Origin: CAZQYB01 sp964582985
GTDB lineage: Bacteria > Planctomycetota > Phycisphaerae > Sedimentisphaerales > Anaerobacaceae
Direction: 5' to 3'
DNA: 64,000 nucleotides
NCBI GenBank assembly: GCA_964582985.1
Contig: CAZOUM010000001.1
Location: 48,510-112,509, forward strand
In this document: in pieces, positions 24,898 to 34,959 of the stretch
Position numbering within the stretch: position 1 is the first letter of the stretch
Layout: the number at the start of each line of letters is the position of its first letter
The notes under the pieces: model-generated
The model's database searches: none
Told to the model about the DNA's origin: nothing
The model's input: only the letters and a program-made list of their open reading frames with translations
Made by a program: the position numbers and the translations under genes

Positions 24898-27452
24898 TTA
24901 TTTCTTTATCCGAACTAAGTGCGGTTTCGAACCCTTTGGAATCTTTATATTGACCGTTTTGATACTGTCCGAGCCGTAAAAGCAGCCCGCCCCATAATAC
25001 CATCCCTCTTTAGCAGCATCATAGCTGGCTTTATCTTTCGTCCTCACCAAAGCTTTCGAATCGACCGTCACAGAACCCGGCGCCTTGTCATAGTGTACCC
25101 ATAGCTCATAAGCGACCNNNNNNNNNNNNNNNNNNNNNNNNNNNNNNNNNNNNNNNNNNNNNNNNNNNNNNNNNNNNNNNNNNNNNNNNNNNNNNNNNNN
25201 NNNNNNNNNNNNNNNNNGACCGTCACAGAACCCGGCGCCTTGTCATAGTGTACCCATAGCTCATAAGCGACCCTGGATGGGCTAATAGAAATCTCTATCT
25301 TTGCCTTGTCCTCAGCACACATAAACACCGTTTTCCTGATTGGGCTGCGAACAGTCTCGCAGTCGTACATCACATAGCTCGAGGGTGCGCCCTCATCCGG
25401 ATAGACATCGAGGGTAATCGGCTCCGGTAGTTTTTCATAAATGTAACTCATCTCGGGTATCATAGGGATAATGGCGCCGGCCTTGACGAACATCGGCAGG
25501 CCGTCTTTACCGTAGAGCGGGGCATATACCATAACCGTTTGGCTCCCGCCGGTGTATTCCCTGCCCGTCCAATAGTGAATCCATCTGCCCCTCGGCAGAT
25601 AAACATCCCATTTCTCTGTCTTTTCCATAACAGGCGCGACGAGGATTTGCCTTCCAAGCATAAAATGATAATCTTTGTCATACGTCTTCTCGTCGTCCTG
25701 ATAATCAAACACCAAAGGTGCCAGGATTGGCCGGCCCGTGAGATGGGCTTCGATGGCACTTGAATAATAGTACGGATGAAGCCTGTAGCGAAGCTTAAGA
25801 TAAAACCGAAACAGGTCCTGTTGCTGAGTTGTAAAGAGCCAGGGCAGTGCGGAACTCGCGTCATTTGCCCCCTGGAATTTCGCGACAGGAACGACGGGCA
25901 TCATATTTACTATTCTGCGTATCACGTTTTGCTCTTCGAGCGGCTTACCCTTGCCGCGGTCGGTAAAGCCTCCGAGGTCGACGGAGATTGATGCGTAGCC
26001 GGCGAGGCCGCCGTTGCGTATAAAGTTCAGGTCGATATCGAGAAACTGCAGGCCGTGCGGGGTATCTCCCGGCCAGGGGACTATATATCGATGTCCCCCG
26101 ATGGGCCCGCCGCGACTTATCACGGGCCGGCCGTAAAGTCCTTGCGAAGCCATCCCCCCAACGACACTTTTGGCCCACAGTGAGCCGAAAAGATTATGCG
26201 CCTCATAACCGTTTGCGAACTTATCCAGACCGGTGTACTTCATAGACCTCTCCGAGTTGTCCTGTCTCCAGAAATCCATGCCATCCTTGATACGCGGCAG
26301 ATGCGCTTTGAAATACTTGTCCATATCCGCTTTCTTAGTCGGGTCAAAACCTTTCCAGTCATAAACGTCATCGAAAAGAGCGCAACTAAAAGCAGTTTTT
26401 AATCCGTGCATATCCAGTACTTTATACATATTTGCGGGATTCTCATGTCCCTTCGCCCAGGCAAAATTCGGCCCCAGCGAGCCGAAATCCATCACGAAGA
26501 CATCACATGGCCAATCTCCGTCTCGGTACTTATTTGCCGACTCTATTATCATCTCCTCCAGCCAGGTACAGTGAACCTGGATATGACCAAAGTACCACTT
26601 CTCCGGCAGGATTGGCTTGCCGACTATGTCGGTATATCTATTAAGGATGTCCGCGAATTTAGGGCCATAAATCAGGTAGTAATCCATGTCCCAGCCCTCC
26701 ATGCCACCGCTGGTTCCTTCGAATGAATATTCACCGGGTGTTGTCCCCATCTTAAAGGTGACATCGTCATCGAGGTTATTGAAGAAAATGCCGTAGCCTT
26801 TGCTGCTGTAAAAAAACGGAACTGCGAATCCGCCCGCCTCGTGGTGTTTTTCCAGTTCCTTTGCATAACAGGTTATCTTTTTGCCTCGCATATCGAGAGG
26901 ATGATTGTGTGCGCCGAAACCGAAGAAATGCTCATCGTCACCCAGTGCCATCGTTTCGTACACCTTCGACTGCAAGTAACCCAAGCCGGCATCAACAATG
27001 CCCTCCTTCTCCATCACAAGAAGTTTTCCCTGGGCATCGTAAAACGCAAGCTTGAACGGCTGCTTTCTTACCTTGACAACCAGCCTGCCTGCTCGAATGG
27101 TGTACACGAGCCCTTCGAGGTCAGGGTCAAAACCTTCGGAGATTTTGTATTCCACCCCCGGCCAATCATACGTAACTACCGCATAGGGGCCATTTTCATT
27201 TAGATGCAGGTCATCTTTCGGAAACTCCTTACCCGCCGGCGCCATATGGACCCTAAGGAGGTCTTCCTTTAGGAAGCTCAACCTGACCTTGCCGTTCCGG
27301 CAGTTGAAAGTGATATTGTAGCCATCCTGCTCATAAGAGCTGATATCACCCATCATCGTGTACGCCAGAGACGTATTTACGCCACCAAGAAGCAACAGAC
27401 AAAAATGTGAAAGCATAAAATGCCTGAGCCGTTGACCATTTGTTCCAGTCAT
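24898..27452 (-). CDS. GH31-family glycosidase (exported), interrupted by an assembly gap
   Basis: Exported alpha-glycosidase of family GH31. Signal peptide at residues about 12-30 (FMLSHFCLLLLGGVNTSLA). The catalytic barrel has the Asp nucleophile in MDFWRQDNSE and the conserved GGHRYIVPWPGDT segment that holds the acid/base Asp, plus the N-terminal beta domain (HMAPAGKEF, GFGAHNHPLD) and C-terminal beta domains (YPDEGAPSSYVMYD). AAGGAGG stands 5 bases before the ATG. The raw frame appears to stop at 25068 after running through 100 Ns, but the sequences on both sides of the N run are identical for 55 bases. Removing one copy and the Ns restores the frame, which continues through VDSKALVRTKDK and SKPHLVRIKK to a TAA at 24898. 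The enzyme is then full length, about 800 residues. Confidence 0.9.
25063..25272. other. Assembly artefact: 55-bp duplication around a 100-N gap
   Basis: Bases 25063-25117 and 25218-25272 are identical (55 bases), separated by exactly 100 Ns at 25118-25217. This is the footprint of two contigs with an unmerged 55-base overlap joined by a default gap. The true sequence is most likely continuous without the Ns and one copy. Confidence 0.95.
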
Positions 27453-27702
27453 TAGTTCCTCCTTCGGGTCACCATAAAAGACTCTGTTAAGGACTTATTG
27501 CAGGACAGACGGCAAACCTCCCCCTGTCCACACAGCACTACAATTTTACCGCCCAGTGTCATCGAGTCAAGGATTCCAGCCACAGATACCTTGTGGCCTC
27601 GTTTTTTTTGTAATAAAAAGCGGCGGTATTTCGACTATTATATTAGCCAAACACTTGACCGCGTTTGGTTACGTAGCTGCAGCTATTCAACAGGAGAACT
27701 AC

Positions 27703-28215
27703 TTGCAAATAATTGATTGGCAGAAGATTGTCAAAAAGCACGGCCCGGCCGTGTGGCAGACCGTGTACCGACTGCTGGGTAATGACGCCGACGCCGCCGA
27801 CTGCTTTCAGGAAACCTTCATCGTCGCCCTTGAAGTCGCACGCCGTCAGCGCGTCCGAAATTTCTCGGCCTTGCTCGTTCGGCTCGCCACTGCCAGGGCC
27901 ATAGACCGATTGCGCCGGCGATATGCTGGCTCAAAACACAGTGCGGCAAAGCTGGCTACTGTGCCGGATGACAATCTCGGGCCGCTTGAACAGACACAAG
28001 CTCACGAATTGGGCGAGAAGTTAAAAAGGGCCCTCATGCAACTGCCGGCTCAAGAGGCCCAGGTCTTCTGCCTGAGACATTTGAACGATATGGGCTATCG
28101 ACGAATAGCAAAAGAACTCGGCATCAAGACTAACGCAGCAGGCGTACTGCTGCACCGCGCCAAAACGAAATTGCGCGGGCTTCTTCAAGAGGCTGTTCGC
28201 AAAGAACAAGTGTGA
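27703..28215 (+). CDS. ECF-type RNA polymerase sigma factor
   Basis: Sigma-70 region 2 is visible as AVWQTVYRLLGNDADAADCF followed by QETFIVAL, with the RNA-polymerase-binding helix, and region 4 as LPAQEAQVFCLRHLNDMGYR and RIAKELGIKTNAAGVLLHRA with the helix-turn-helix. The start is probably TTG at 27703, because CAGGAGAACTAC gives an AGGAG site 6 bases before it and the residues encoded further upstream look unlike a sigma factor; with this start the protein has 170 residues, normal for the family. It directly precedes, by 9 bases, the gene for a large membrane-anchored HEAT-repeat protein, whose N-terminus could act as its anti-sigma partner. Confidence 0.9.
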   Translation: MQIIDWQKIVKKHGPAVWQTVYRLLGNDADAADCFQETFIVALEVARRQRVRNFSALLVRLATARAIDRLRRRYAGSKHSAAKLATVPDDNLGPLEQTQAHELGEKLKRALMQLPAQEAQVFCLRHLNDMGYRRIAKELGIKTNAAGVLLHRAKTKLRGLLQEAVRKEQV

Positions 28216-28224
28216 GAAAGAACA

Positions 28225-30984
28225 ATGGAAAAACAAAACGATATTCTTGACAAAGCAACCAAAGCCTTAAAAACCAAGTACGTCCCAACCTCTCCCCCGG
28301 AGAACCTCATAGATTCAGTAGCTGCAAAGCTGACATCCACAGAACCCACCACAACCAGAATCTCCGATAGAAGAAAGACTATCAACAACCTTACGAGAAT
28401 AGCCGCAGCCCTGATACTTGTTGCAGCAGGCGTTGGAATTGCCGTCTTGGACTATTTTTCTCAACAGGATGTTGTCCTCTCAATATGGTTTGACAAGCTT
28501 ATCTGGAATGCCAATGAGGTCCCGTCGTTCAAAGCCGATCTTTCGCACCGTGGCAAGCACCAGCTCACGCGCTCGGGTGGATACGAATTGGAATATGATA
28601 AGACTTGGTACGTTTACCCCCGCTCTCAGGAGCCGAGAAGCACCGCTCAAGACACCAGCAGTACCGAGCTGAAGCTATGGGTTTTTCGCCCCGACACCGA
28701 CTACCGCGATATCGGCTTTGCTTTGGATGAGAGATGGCGCAGCAAGGAAGCCGACACCGCCCTCAAGCTGACGCTGGGCCAGCACAGAATCCGCCTCGCA
28801 CTCAATGTCAACGTCGGTGGCGAAGCCAGCGGCACGCCTACGCGCATCGTAAGCGACGCTGCTCGGTTTCAAGTCCTCGAGCGCGGCCAAGGTCCAACAG
28901 AGCAGGATTGGTTGGAAATAGCGGTCGGGGGCCGACCCGCCGCGAAATACTCCCAAGAACAGGTCGCCGCAATACATCTTCAGAAGTACGGAAGCAAGTT
29001 GAGCCAGGAAGAACTGGCGGAGTTCTATTACCAGAAGGCCTTTGCGCTTTCACAAAGAGGCGGCGATCCCTTTGAGCTGGCCGAAGTCACCGAGTATGCG
29101 CTTGCCTTTGACCAGGACGACGTCGCACTGCTAAGGCTGCACATCATTCTCGGCGCCGCCTACGAGCTGCAAACAAAAAAGCACACGCCCGAACTATGGG
29201 GCGCACAGCGGCGTATCGCTGCGATGGCGTACCTTGCCGGCCTGTATTATGCTCTGCAGTTCGACCTTCCCGCGGAGAAACCGCAACGAACCAGCACCTT
29301 TACGTATCGCGAGGGTGACAAAGAGTTGACTGGCGAAAATCTTACCAGGGTCGCTGTTGCTGTCGCAAGAGACGCCGACCGCGTGCGCGAACTCGTCGAA
29401 CAGCGCCGGATTCTAACACTTCAAATTGTCTCCATGTACGCCACGCCGCCTGACGCCTTTGGTGAGCTTCGTCAGCTCGCCATGGAATATATAGCAGATG
29501 AATCAGCGACAGAGCAGCTGGTCGAGGCGGCTAAGGTCCGCCGAAATGACTCACGCAGCCCAATCCCCGCCATAAGCGTCACTCGCCGGGAAGAAACCGC
29601 CCCGGCTGAAACCCTTATCGCCGCTCAGGTCCACGAGGCCAACGGCATCAGTATAGAAGCCGCTTTTCTCCCGGATAAGACAGAGATTGTTCTCGGCGAG
29701 CCGGTCTTTTTAACTTTTTACGTTAGGAATCTAGGAGATAAACCTTATAGCTTTTCTGTCGGTGGCGACATCCGCGGCTCTGTGCGACACAACAATTTCC
29801 GGATCACCGCCGTAGATGCAATTGGCAATGCAGTCAAAGACCCGTACTCATACAACAACTTCGGCGGATCGGGATGGGATATTAATCTCGGACCCGGACA
29901 GATGTACTGCGAAAGGCTCTATCTCGGCCACTGGTGCGCATTCGAAAAGCCCGGCTTCTACACCGTGACATGCAAACGCACCCTAAACCAGCACCAAAAG
30001 TCCGCAGAGAATCCCGAAATACCTGTCGTTGTCAATTTTGACCTCGCCATTGCGCCTTATAACAAGGAAAAGATGATGGAAGTTATTGATGAATTCGGCA
30101 ACGGAATTGTTTTCGGCGATAACCTAAAAGAGGCAAGCCTTGCACTCTCCGCGATTGACGATGACACCATAATCCCTTACTTGGCCCTGGCAATGCAAAG
30201 CAAGGCAGACTGGCGAGTCAAAAACGCCGCCATTGACGGCCTTGCCAAATTCTCAACACAGGAATCCGTTGATGCGCTTGTTCTTGGTCTCAAAGACCCG
30301 GACCACGTTGTCAGCAACCGGGCCGCCAAGGCCCTGGCCACCATGAAGGAAACCAGTTACGTCATCGAGCTTTTGCGCAGCCAGCTTCTTGACGAACGCA
30401 GTTCCATGCGATTATTAGCGGCAAAGGCACTTGGCGAGACACGCTCTGACCAAGCCTTCAAACCACTCGTGGCGGTACTGGACGACGAGGATCCCCACGT
30501 GCGAAATGCCGCGGCAGAGGCACTTGGAACGCTGAGCGACCCCAGATCTGTCGAAGTCCTGATGCGCTATGTAGAACATGACGACTTCGGCCTGCGCCTG
30601 GCAGCGGTAAAGGGCCTGGTTGCGATGAACCAACCTCTTAAAGCCCGATGGCTTACACCCATCATCAAAGCGACAACCGACATCAACGACCAGAAATTCC
30701 ACGAGGTCATTCGGATTCTCCGATTATATGGCAAAGAACAGGCTGCGCCCGCGCTGGTCGGCTGTCTTCAATTTAACGATCCGTCTCCGAGAAACGCCTA
30801 CAATATGTACTTAATCCTCACTATAGAATCCAGCCCCGGCGGACCGAAGTACTACTACCAGTATCACCACGACCTGAACACCAACGGCACTGCCCGGCAA
30901 ATTGAAGAGAACCGAAAGATACTGCAAGCGTTGAAGTCGTGGCTCCAATCGCAGAATTCAGATATCCAGGTTCTGAACTTCTAG
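28225..30984 (+). CDS. Membrane-anchored HEAT-repeat protein, putative ECF partner
   Basis: 919 residues. Residues 1-50 are soluble and charged, in the style of a short anti-sigma N-terminus (cytoplasmic side), but no HxxxCxxC zinc motif is present. One membrane segment lies at about residues 52-74 (IAAALILVAAGVGIAVLDYF). The outer part starts with a beta-rich region (WYVYPRSQEPR and later), then helical TPR-like units (residues 250-370), a second beta domain (FLPDKTEIVLGEPVFLTFYV) and at the C-terminus HEAT/PBS-lyase repeats (VDALVLGLKDPDHVVSNRAA, FKPLVAVLDDEDPHVRNAAA). It begins 9 bases after the sigma gene stop. Its 3' end overlaps the convergent gyrB gene by 27 bases. Confidence 0.8.
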   Translation: MEKQNDILDKATKALKTKYVPTSPPENLIDSVAAKLTSTEPTTTRISDRRKTINNLTRIAAALILVAAGVGIAVLDYFSQQDVVLSIWFDKLIWNANEVPSFKADLSHRGKHQLTRSGGYELEYDKTWYVYPRSQEPRSTAQDTSSTELKLWVFRPDTDYRDIGFALDERWRSKEADTALKLTLGQHRIRLALNVNVGGEASGTPTRIVSDAARFQVLERGQGPTEQDWLEIAVGGRPAAKYSQEQVAAIHLQKYGSKLSQEELAEFYYQKAFALSQRGGDPFELAEVTEYALAFDQDDVALLRLHIILGAAYELQTKKHTPELWGAQRRIAAMAYLAGLYYALQFDLPAEKPQRTSTFTYREGDKELTGENLTRVAVAVARDADRVRELVEQRRILTLQIVSMYATPPDAFGELRQLAMEYIADESATEQLVEAAKVRRNDSRSPIPAISVTRREETAPAETLIAAQVHEANGISIEAAFLPDKTEIVLGEPVFLTFYVRNLGDKPYSFSVGGDIRGSVRHNNFRITAVDAIGNAVKDPYSYNNFGGSGWDINLGPGQMYCERLYLGHWCAFEKPGFYTVTCKRTLNQHQKSAENPEIPVVVNFDLAIAPYNKEKMMEVIDEFGNGIVFGDNLKEASLALSAIDDDTIIPYLALAMQSKADWRVKNAAIDGLAKFSTQESVDALVLGLKDPDHVVSNRAAKALATMKETSYVIELLRSQLLDERSSMRLLAAKALGETRSDQAFKPLVAVLDDEDPHVRNAAAEALGTLSDPRSVEVLMRYVEHDDFGLRLAAVKGLVAMNQPLKARWLTPIIKATTDINDQKFHEVIRILRLYGKEQAAPALVGCLQFNDPSPRNAYNMYLILTIESSPGGPKYYYQYHHDLNTNGTARQIEENRKILQALKSWLQSQNSDIQVLNF

Positions 30985-33387
30985 GGCGTGGTCACGGATG
31001 AACGTCCGGCGTTTCTCAACATCCCCGCCCATCAGAATGCTAAATAGCCGGTCGGCCTCGCCGGCATCGTCGAGCTTGACGCTGAGCAAGGTCCTTGTGG
31101 CAGGATTCATAGTCGTCTGCCACAACTGCTCGGCGTTCATTTCGCCCAAACCCTTGAAGCGTTTTAACTCAATCCCCTTGCCACCAATTTGCCTGACAGC
31201 TGAACAAATGCCCCCCAGCGATGCGACTTCGTATTTGTCATCGCCGTGAAGTAGCTGGAACTTGGTGGGCAGTGCCTCGCCGGAGACTGCTGTGGCAGGC
31301 GCCAAGAGAAAATCCTTCAAATCCAGGCCGAACTCGGCCTTGAGTTTCTCATTTATCTGATTGATCCGCACTACTTCATGAAGCTCTTCGGCGATTACAG
31401 GCTCTCCGTCACCGTCCTCAGCCTCCGCTTCAATGCGCTGCTGCAGTTCGGCGACGCGCTTTTCGTACCCAGCCTTATCGTAATAAATTTCCTCCTGCCC
31501 CTGCACACAGACACGAAACCGCGGAAGCTCCTTGCCGTCATAATATGCCTCCACAAAATCAACGAAGCTGATTCCGCGCCTTGCGAAAACACCTATTATC
31601 CGCTCGGCATCAGCGAGGGCCTTTACAAGAACAGCGAGTTGTTTGTCCGAGACTTTCCGCGCACTGTCTCCATCTTTAATAACAAGCTCTGTTCCTTCCA
31701 GGCCGCGAGTAATCATCCGCCTATACATGTGATTCTCGCTCAGGATGTACTCCGATTTCTTTTTGCCCCTGACCCTTATCTCATACAACGGCGGCTGAGC
31801 AATATAAATCATATCGTTGAGAAACAACTGTGGCATTTGTCTAAAGAAAAACGTCAGCAATAGCGTCCTTATATGAGCGCCATCGACATCGGCATCAGTC
31901 ATCAGTATCACCTTGCCGTATCTGCACTTGCCCAAATCGAACTCGTCGGCGCCTATGCCTGTGCCTAAGGCGCTTATAATGGTCCGAATTTCGTCGTGCG
32001 CCAGCATTTTCTCCAAGCGAGCTTTTTCGACATTGAGGATTTTTCCTTTCAGGGGCAGAATTGCCTGAATGTTCCTGTCGCGACCTGCCTTTGCCGAGCC
32101 GCCGGCTGAGTCCCCCTCGACAATAAATACCTCCGTGGTAGCCTTTTCCCTGCTCGCGCAGTCCCACAGTTTGCCGGGTAAGTTCGCACTACTGAGCACG
32201 CCTTTGCGCCTCGTCAGCTCGCGGGCCTTCCTCGCAGCTTCCCTGGCCGCCGCTGCCTGAATCGCCTTGTTCAAAATATGCTTCGCCTCCGCCGGATGCT
32301 CCTCGAGGAAATGGCCAAGTTGTTCGTTGACAGTGGTCTCAACAAAACTGCCGACCTCTGGATTGGTCAGCCGAACCTTCGTCTGGGCCTCAAATTGGGG
32401 ATTGGTAAGCTTCACTGCCACAACCGCAGTCAGCCCTTCGCGAAGGTCTTCGCCTGTCGTAACCTGACCGTTCTTCAATAGATTATTACTCCGCGCGTAA
32501 TAATTCATTGTCCGCGTCAGCGCTGTTTTAAAGCCTGAAAGATGCGTGCCCCCGTCAATATTGCGGATATTATTCGCGAAAACCAACACATTCTCGGCGT
32601 AGCCGTCATTGTACTGCATCGCTATCTCGCAGCTCAGCATCGCTTTGGTATCTTCCCTGGTGAAATAGATAACGTTTTTGTGCAAAACCTCTTTGCCCTC
32701 GTTGAGGTGCCTGACAAAAGCCTTAATCCCCTCGTCAAATTTGAACACTTCTTTTTTGTTTTCCCGGTCATCCCTGAAGCTAATCTGCAGACCCGCATTC
32801 AAATAAGCCATTTCCCGGATTCGCTTCAACAGCGTGTTGTACTCAAACTCAGCATCCCCGAATATTTCTCCATCGGGCATAAACGATATCATGGTCCCGC
32901 GTTTGTCGGTCTTACCAATTTCGCGAACAGGCTCCTTCACAGCCCCCTTGAGACACTCAAAATGATAATGCCCTCCGTCTCGATAGATGTCCGCCTGTAG
33001 CCATTCACTAAGAGCATTAACAACACTGACTCCTACCCCGTGCAGCCCACCAGCCACCTTGTAACTTTCACTGTCAAACTTACCACCGGCATGCAACGTC
33101 GTCAGCACCACCTCCAACGCGCTCTTTTTGGCCTCTTTATGCTCCTCGACGGGTATTCCCCTGCCGTTGTCCTCAACTGTGCAACTTCCATCAGCCTGAA
33201 TATGAACACTTACATTATCGCAGAAGCCGGCCATCGCTTCATCAATGGAGTTATCCAGCACCTCATATACCAGGTGGTGCAGCCCGCCGCTGCCGCGGTC
33301 GCCGATATACATATCCGGCCGTTTGCGAACCGCTTCTATGCCGCCCAATATTTTAATATTACTTGCGTCGTATCTATGGTCTTTCAT
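30958..33387 (-). CDS. gyrB: DNA gyrase subunit B
   Basis: ATP-driven supercoiling enzyme subunit, 809 residues. GHKL ATPase motifs: EAVRKRPDMYIGDRG, VLDNSIDEAMAGF with the catalytic Glu, NGRGIPVE, and GLHGVGVSVVNALSEW. The TOPRIM domain contains EGDSAGGSAKAGRDR and LMTDADVDGAHIRTLLLTFF with the metal-binding Asp residues. The C-terminus has KRFKGLGEMNAEQLWQTTM. The region between TOPRIM and the tail (residues about 560-700) holds a long insertion (ending GLDLKDFLLAPATAVSGEAL), within the range known for type II topoisomerases. Third gene of a dnaN-dciA-gyrB run; the ATG at 33387 follows the dciA-like stop by 46 bases. Confidence 0.98.
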   Translation of the reverse strand: MKDHRYDASNIKILGGIEAVRKRPDMYIGDRGSGGLHHLVYEVLDNSIDEAMAGFCDNVSVHIQADGSCTVEDNGRGIPVEEHKEAKKSALEVVLTTLHAGGKFDSESYKVAGGLHGVGVSVVNALSEWLQADIYRDGGHYHFECLKGAVKEPVREIGKTDKRGTMISFMPDGEIFGDAEFEYNTLLKRIREMAYLNAGLQISFRDDRENKKEVFKFDEGIKAFVRHLNEGKEVLHKNVIYFTREDTKAMLSCEIAMQYNDGYAENVLVFANNIRNIDGGTHLSGFKTALTRTMNYYARSNNLLKNGQVTTGEDLREGLTAVVAVKLTNPQFEAQTKVRLTNPEVGSFVETTVNEQLGHFLEEHPAEAKHILNKAIQAAAAREAARKARELTRRKGVLSSANLPGKLWDCASREKATTEVFIVEGDSAGGSAKAGRDRNIQAILPLKGKILNVEKARLEKMLAHDEIRTIISALGTGIGADEFDLGKCRYGKVILMTDADVDGAHIRTLLLTFFFRQMPQLFLNDMIYIAQPPLYEIRVRGKKKSEYILSENHMYRRMITRGLEGTELVIKDGDSARKVSDKQLAVLVKALADAERIIGVFARRGISFVDFVEAYYDGKELPRFRVCVQGQEEIYYDKAGYEKRVAELQQRIEAEAEDGDGEPVIAEELHEVVRINQINEKLKAEFGLDLKDFLLAPATAVSGEALPTKFQLLHGDDKYEVASLGGICSAVRQIGGKGIELKRFKGLGEMNAEQLWQTTMNPATRTLLSVKLDDAGEADRLFSILMGGDVEKRRTFIRDHALEVQNLDI

Positions 33388-33433
33388 ATTCCCAGTTCAA
33401 GCCCTGTGCTTCTCGTTGCGTTTGCGATACAAG

Positions 33434-33778
33434 TTAGCCAACAGTCAATTTTATTGTCCTAATCCGGGCGCGGGGGCACCGCTGCCGGAACTCTTCAAGC
33501 AGGTCGGAACTACACCATCTTAGCTCATTCATATAGGCCGACGAGTCGACCAATACTTTTAGCTCGCTGCCGGTCATATCGACTATTTTGCAATGCCGGC
33601 AAAGGTCCGAAGGTAATAGCTGCTCCCACAGCTCAATTATCGCCTCAAAGCGCGCTTGCCTCGGCGAGAGTCGCTCCTCCAGAAATTCGGTTGCGACAAC
33701 GCCCAGCCTAATGGCTTCTTCTGATTTTCGCCTTAGCTGCCGCTTGCCGACGTTAATTGACCGCTCGCTATTATTCAT
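33434..33778 (-). CDS. dciA: DciA-like (DUF721) protein
   Basis: Small protein of the DUF721 family, whose studied members load the replicative helicase DnaB onto origin DNA. The fold is visible in the C-terminal 70 residues: FEAIIELWEQLLPSDLCRHC, then a strand with SELKVLVDSSAYMNELRW, a helix DLLEEFRQRCP and a last strand IRTIKLTVG. The N-terminus is basic (KRQLRRKSEEAIRLG), as expected for DNA contact. The ATG at 33778 is taken as start; a TTG at 33829 in the same frame would add 17 residues and is possible. Position between dnaN and gyrB, near the putative origin, fits the role and is common in bacteria that lack DnaC. Confidence 0.85.
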   Translation of the reverse strand: MNNSERSINVGKRQLRRKSEEAIRLGVVATEFLEERLSPRQARFEAIIELWEQLLPSDLCRHCKIVDMTGSELKVLVDSSAYMNELRWCSSDLLEEFRQRCPRARIRTIKLTVG

Positions 33779-33840
33779 GACGTGTTTTAGTCCCCGATGC
33801 GCCCCGCTGCCATCCCTATGGGCATCCAATATACCACAAA

Positions 33841-34947
33841 CTACCCAAGGTTAATTGGCATCAGAACATAAAGAAAATCTTTTCCGCTTTTTATAAGGCC
33901 TGGCCTGTCCGACTGACCCAGTTCCAACTCAAATTCCGGTGTTTTGATAGCCCGCAGCGCATCTATTAAAAATTGAGGACTAAAGCCAATCTCGATAGGC
34001 TCAGCCTTATAATCGACCGCCATATTGATTTCCGCATCACCTGTCTCCGGCGCCCGCCCGGAAAACACCAAACCATCCTTGCTAACTGATATCTTAATCC
34101 CCTTTGATTCCTCACTCGTTAGCAACGCCGAGCGACGGACCGCACTTAATACGGCCTCCGTTGAGAGGGTCAGCTTCTTATCATAGTCGGTAGGAATTAT
34201 ATCCTCGTATTTCGGGAAGTTGCCCTCGACAAGATTAGAGCTTATTGCCACATTGCCGCACCTAATCAGCGCTTGGTTATCAACAAGCTTAATGCCAACA
34301 AGGCTCTTCTCGCCGCTGCTGAGCCTGCCCAGCAAACTCATTGTCTTGGCTGGCATTATTATCGTCGACTTGGTTAATCGCTCGGCGTCAGTTGACTTCA
34401 CGTTGACCCTGCTCCGAGCCAAACGCCTCCCGTCAGTCGCCACAAGAGTCAGCTTTTTACCTTTAATCTCCCACAAAACCCCGTTAATTGCATACCGAGT
34501 ACTCTCTTTTGCCGTAGCAAACAAACACTGTTCAATGCCCTCCTGAAGTTGCTCAAGAGCAATCTCCATGGCTGCATCGCCCTCAAAACCAGGTACTGAT
34601 GGGTACTGCCCCGGTTCTTGGCCATAAATCGTAAAGTGACTGTCAGAGCCTCTTATCTCACACTTACCCTCCGCCGCTTCTAAAGACAGCACCTCCTCAA
34701 TGCTCTCGCGGACAATAGCGGCTAATCTGTCCGCTGGGACAATCACTTCGCCGGGCCTATCAATTTGAACCTCAGAAATTAAGTGGTTCAGACCAACCTC
34801 CAAGTCCGTTGCGCATATCCTAACCTCTTTCTCGCTGGCACAAAGTTGCACACAGCGCAGAATCGGCTTTGGTGTCCGGCTGGGCACGACTGAGGTTAGC
34901 AAGCCCAGCGCATCCACAAATGCCGCTCTATTAAAACGTACTTTCAT
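33841..34947 (-). CDS. dnaN: DNA polymerase III sliding clamp (beta subunit)
   Basis: 368 residues. It begins MKVRFNRAAFVDALGLLTSV, and the rest matches the three-domain clamp: VVPSRTPKPILRCVQL (domain I), LFATAKESTRYAINGVLWE and LVATDGRRLARSRV (domain II), and at the end the clamp tail KDFLYVLMPINLG with the peptide-binding residues of the hydrophobic cleft (PxxL type). The ATG at 34947 has GAGGGG 5 bases upstream on the minus strand; a TTG at 34959 would be longer but is less likely. dnaN is the first gene of this operon here; dnaA is not beside it. Confidence 0.98.
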   Translation of the reverse strand: MKVRFNRAAFVDALGLLTSVVPSRTPKPILRCVQLCASEKEVRICATDLEVGLNHLISEVQIDRPGEVIVPADRLAAIVRESIEEVLSLEAAEGKCEIRGSDSHFTIYGQEPGQYPSVPGFEGDAAMEIALEQLQEGIEQCLFATAKESTRYAINGVLWEIKGKKLTLVATDGRRLARSRVNVKSTDAERLTKSTIIMPAKTMSLLGRLSSGEKSLVGIKLVDNQALIRCGNVAISSNLVEGNFPKYEDIIPTDYDKKLTLSTEAVLSAVRRSALLTSEESKGIKISVSKDGLVFSGRAPETGDAEINMAVDYKAEPIEIGFSPQFLIDALRAIKTPEFELELGQSDRPGLIKSGKDFLYVLMPINLG

Positions 34948-34959
34948 AATACCCCTCAA

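Noticed and set aside
25068..25117. Stop of the GH31 frame at 25068
   Set aside because: It results from reading through 100 Ns plus a 55-base duplicate in a shifted frame.
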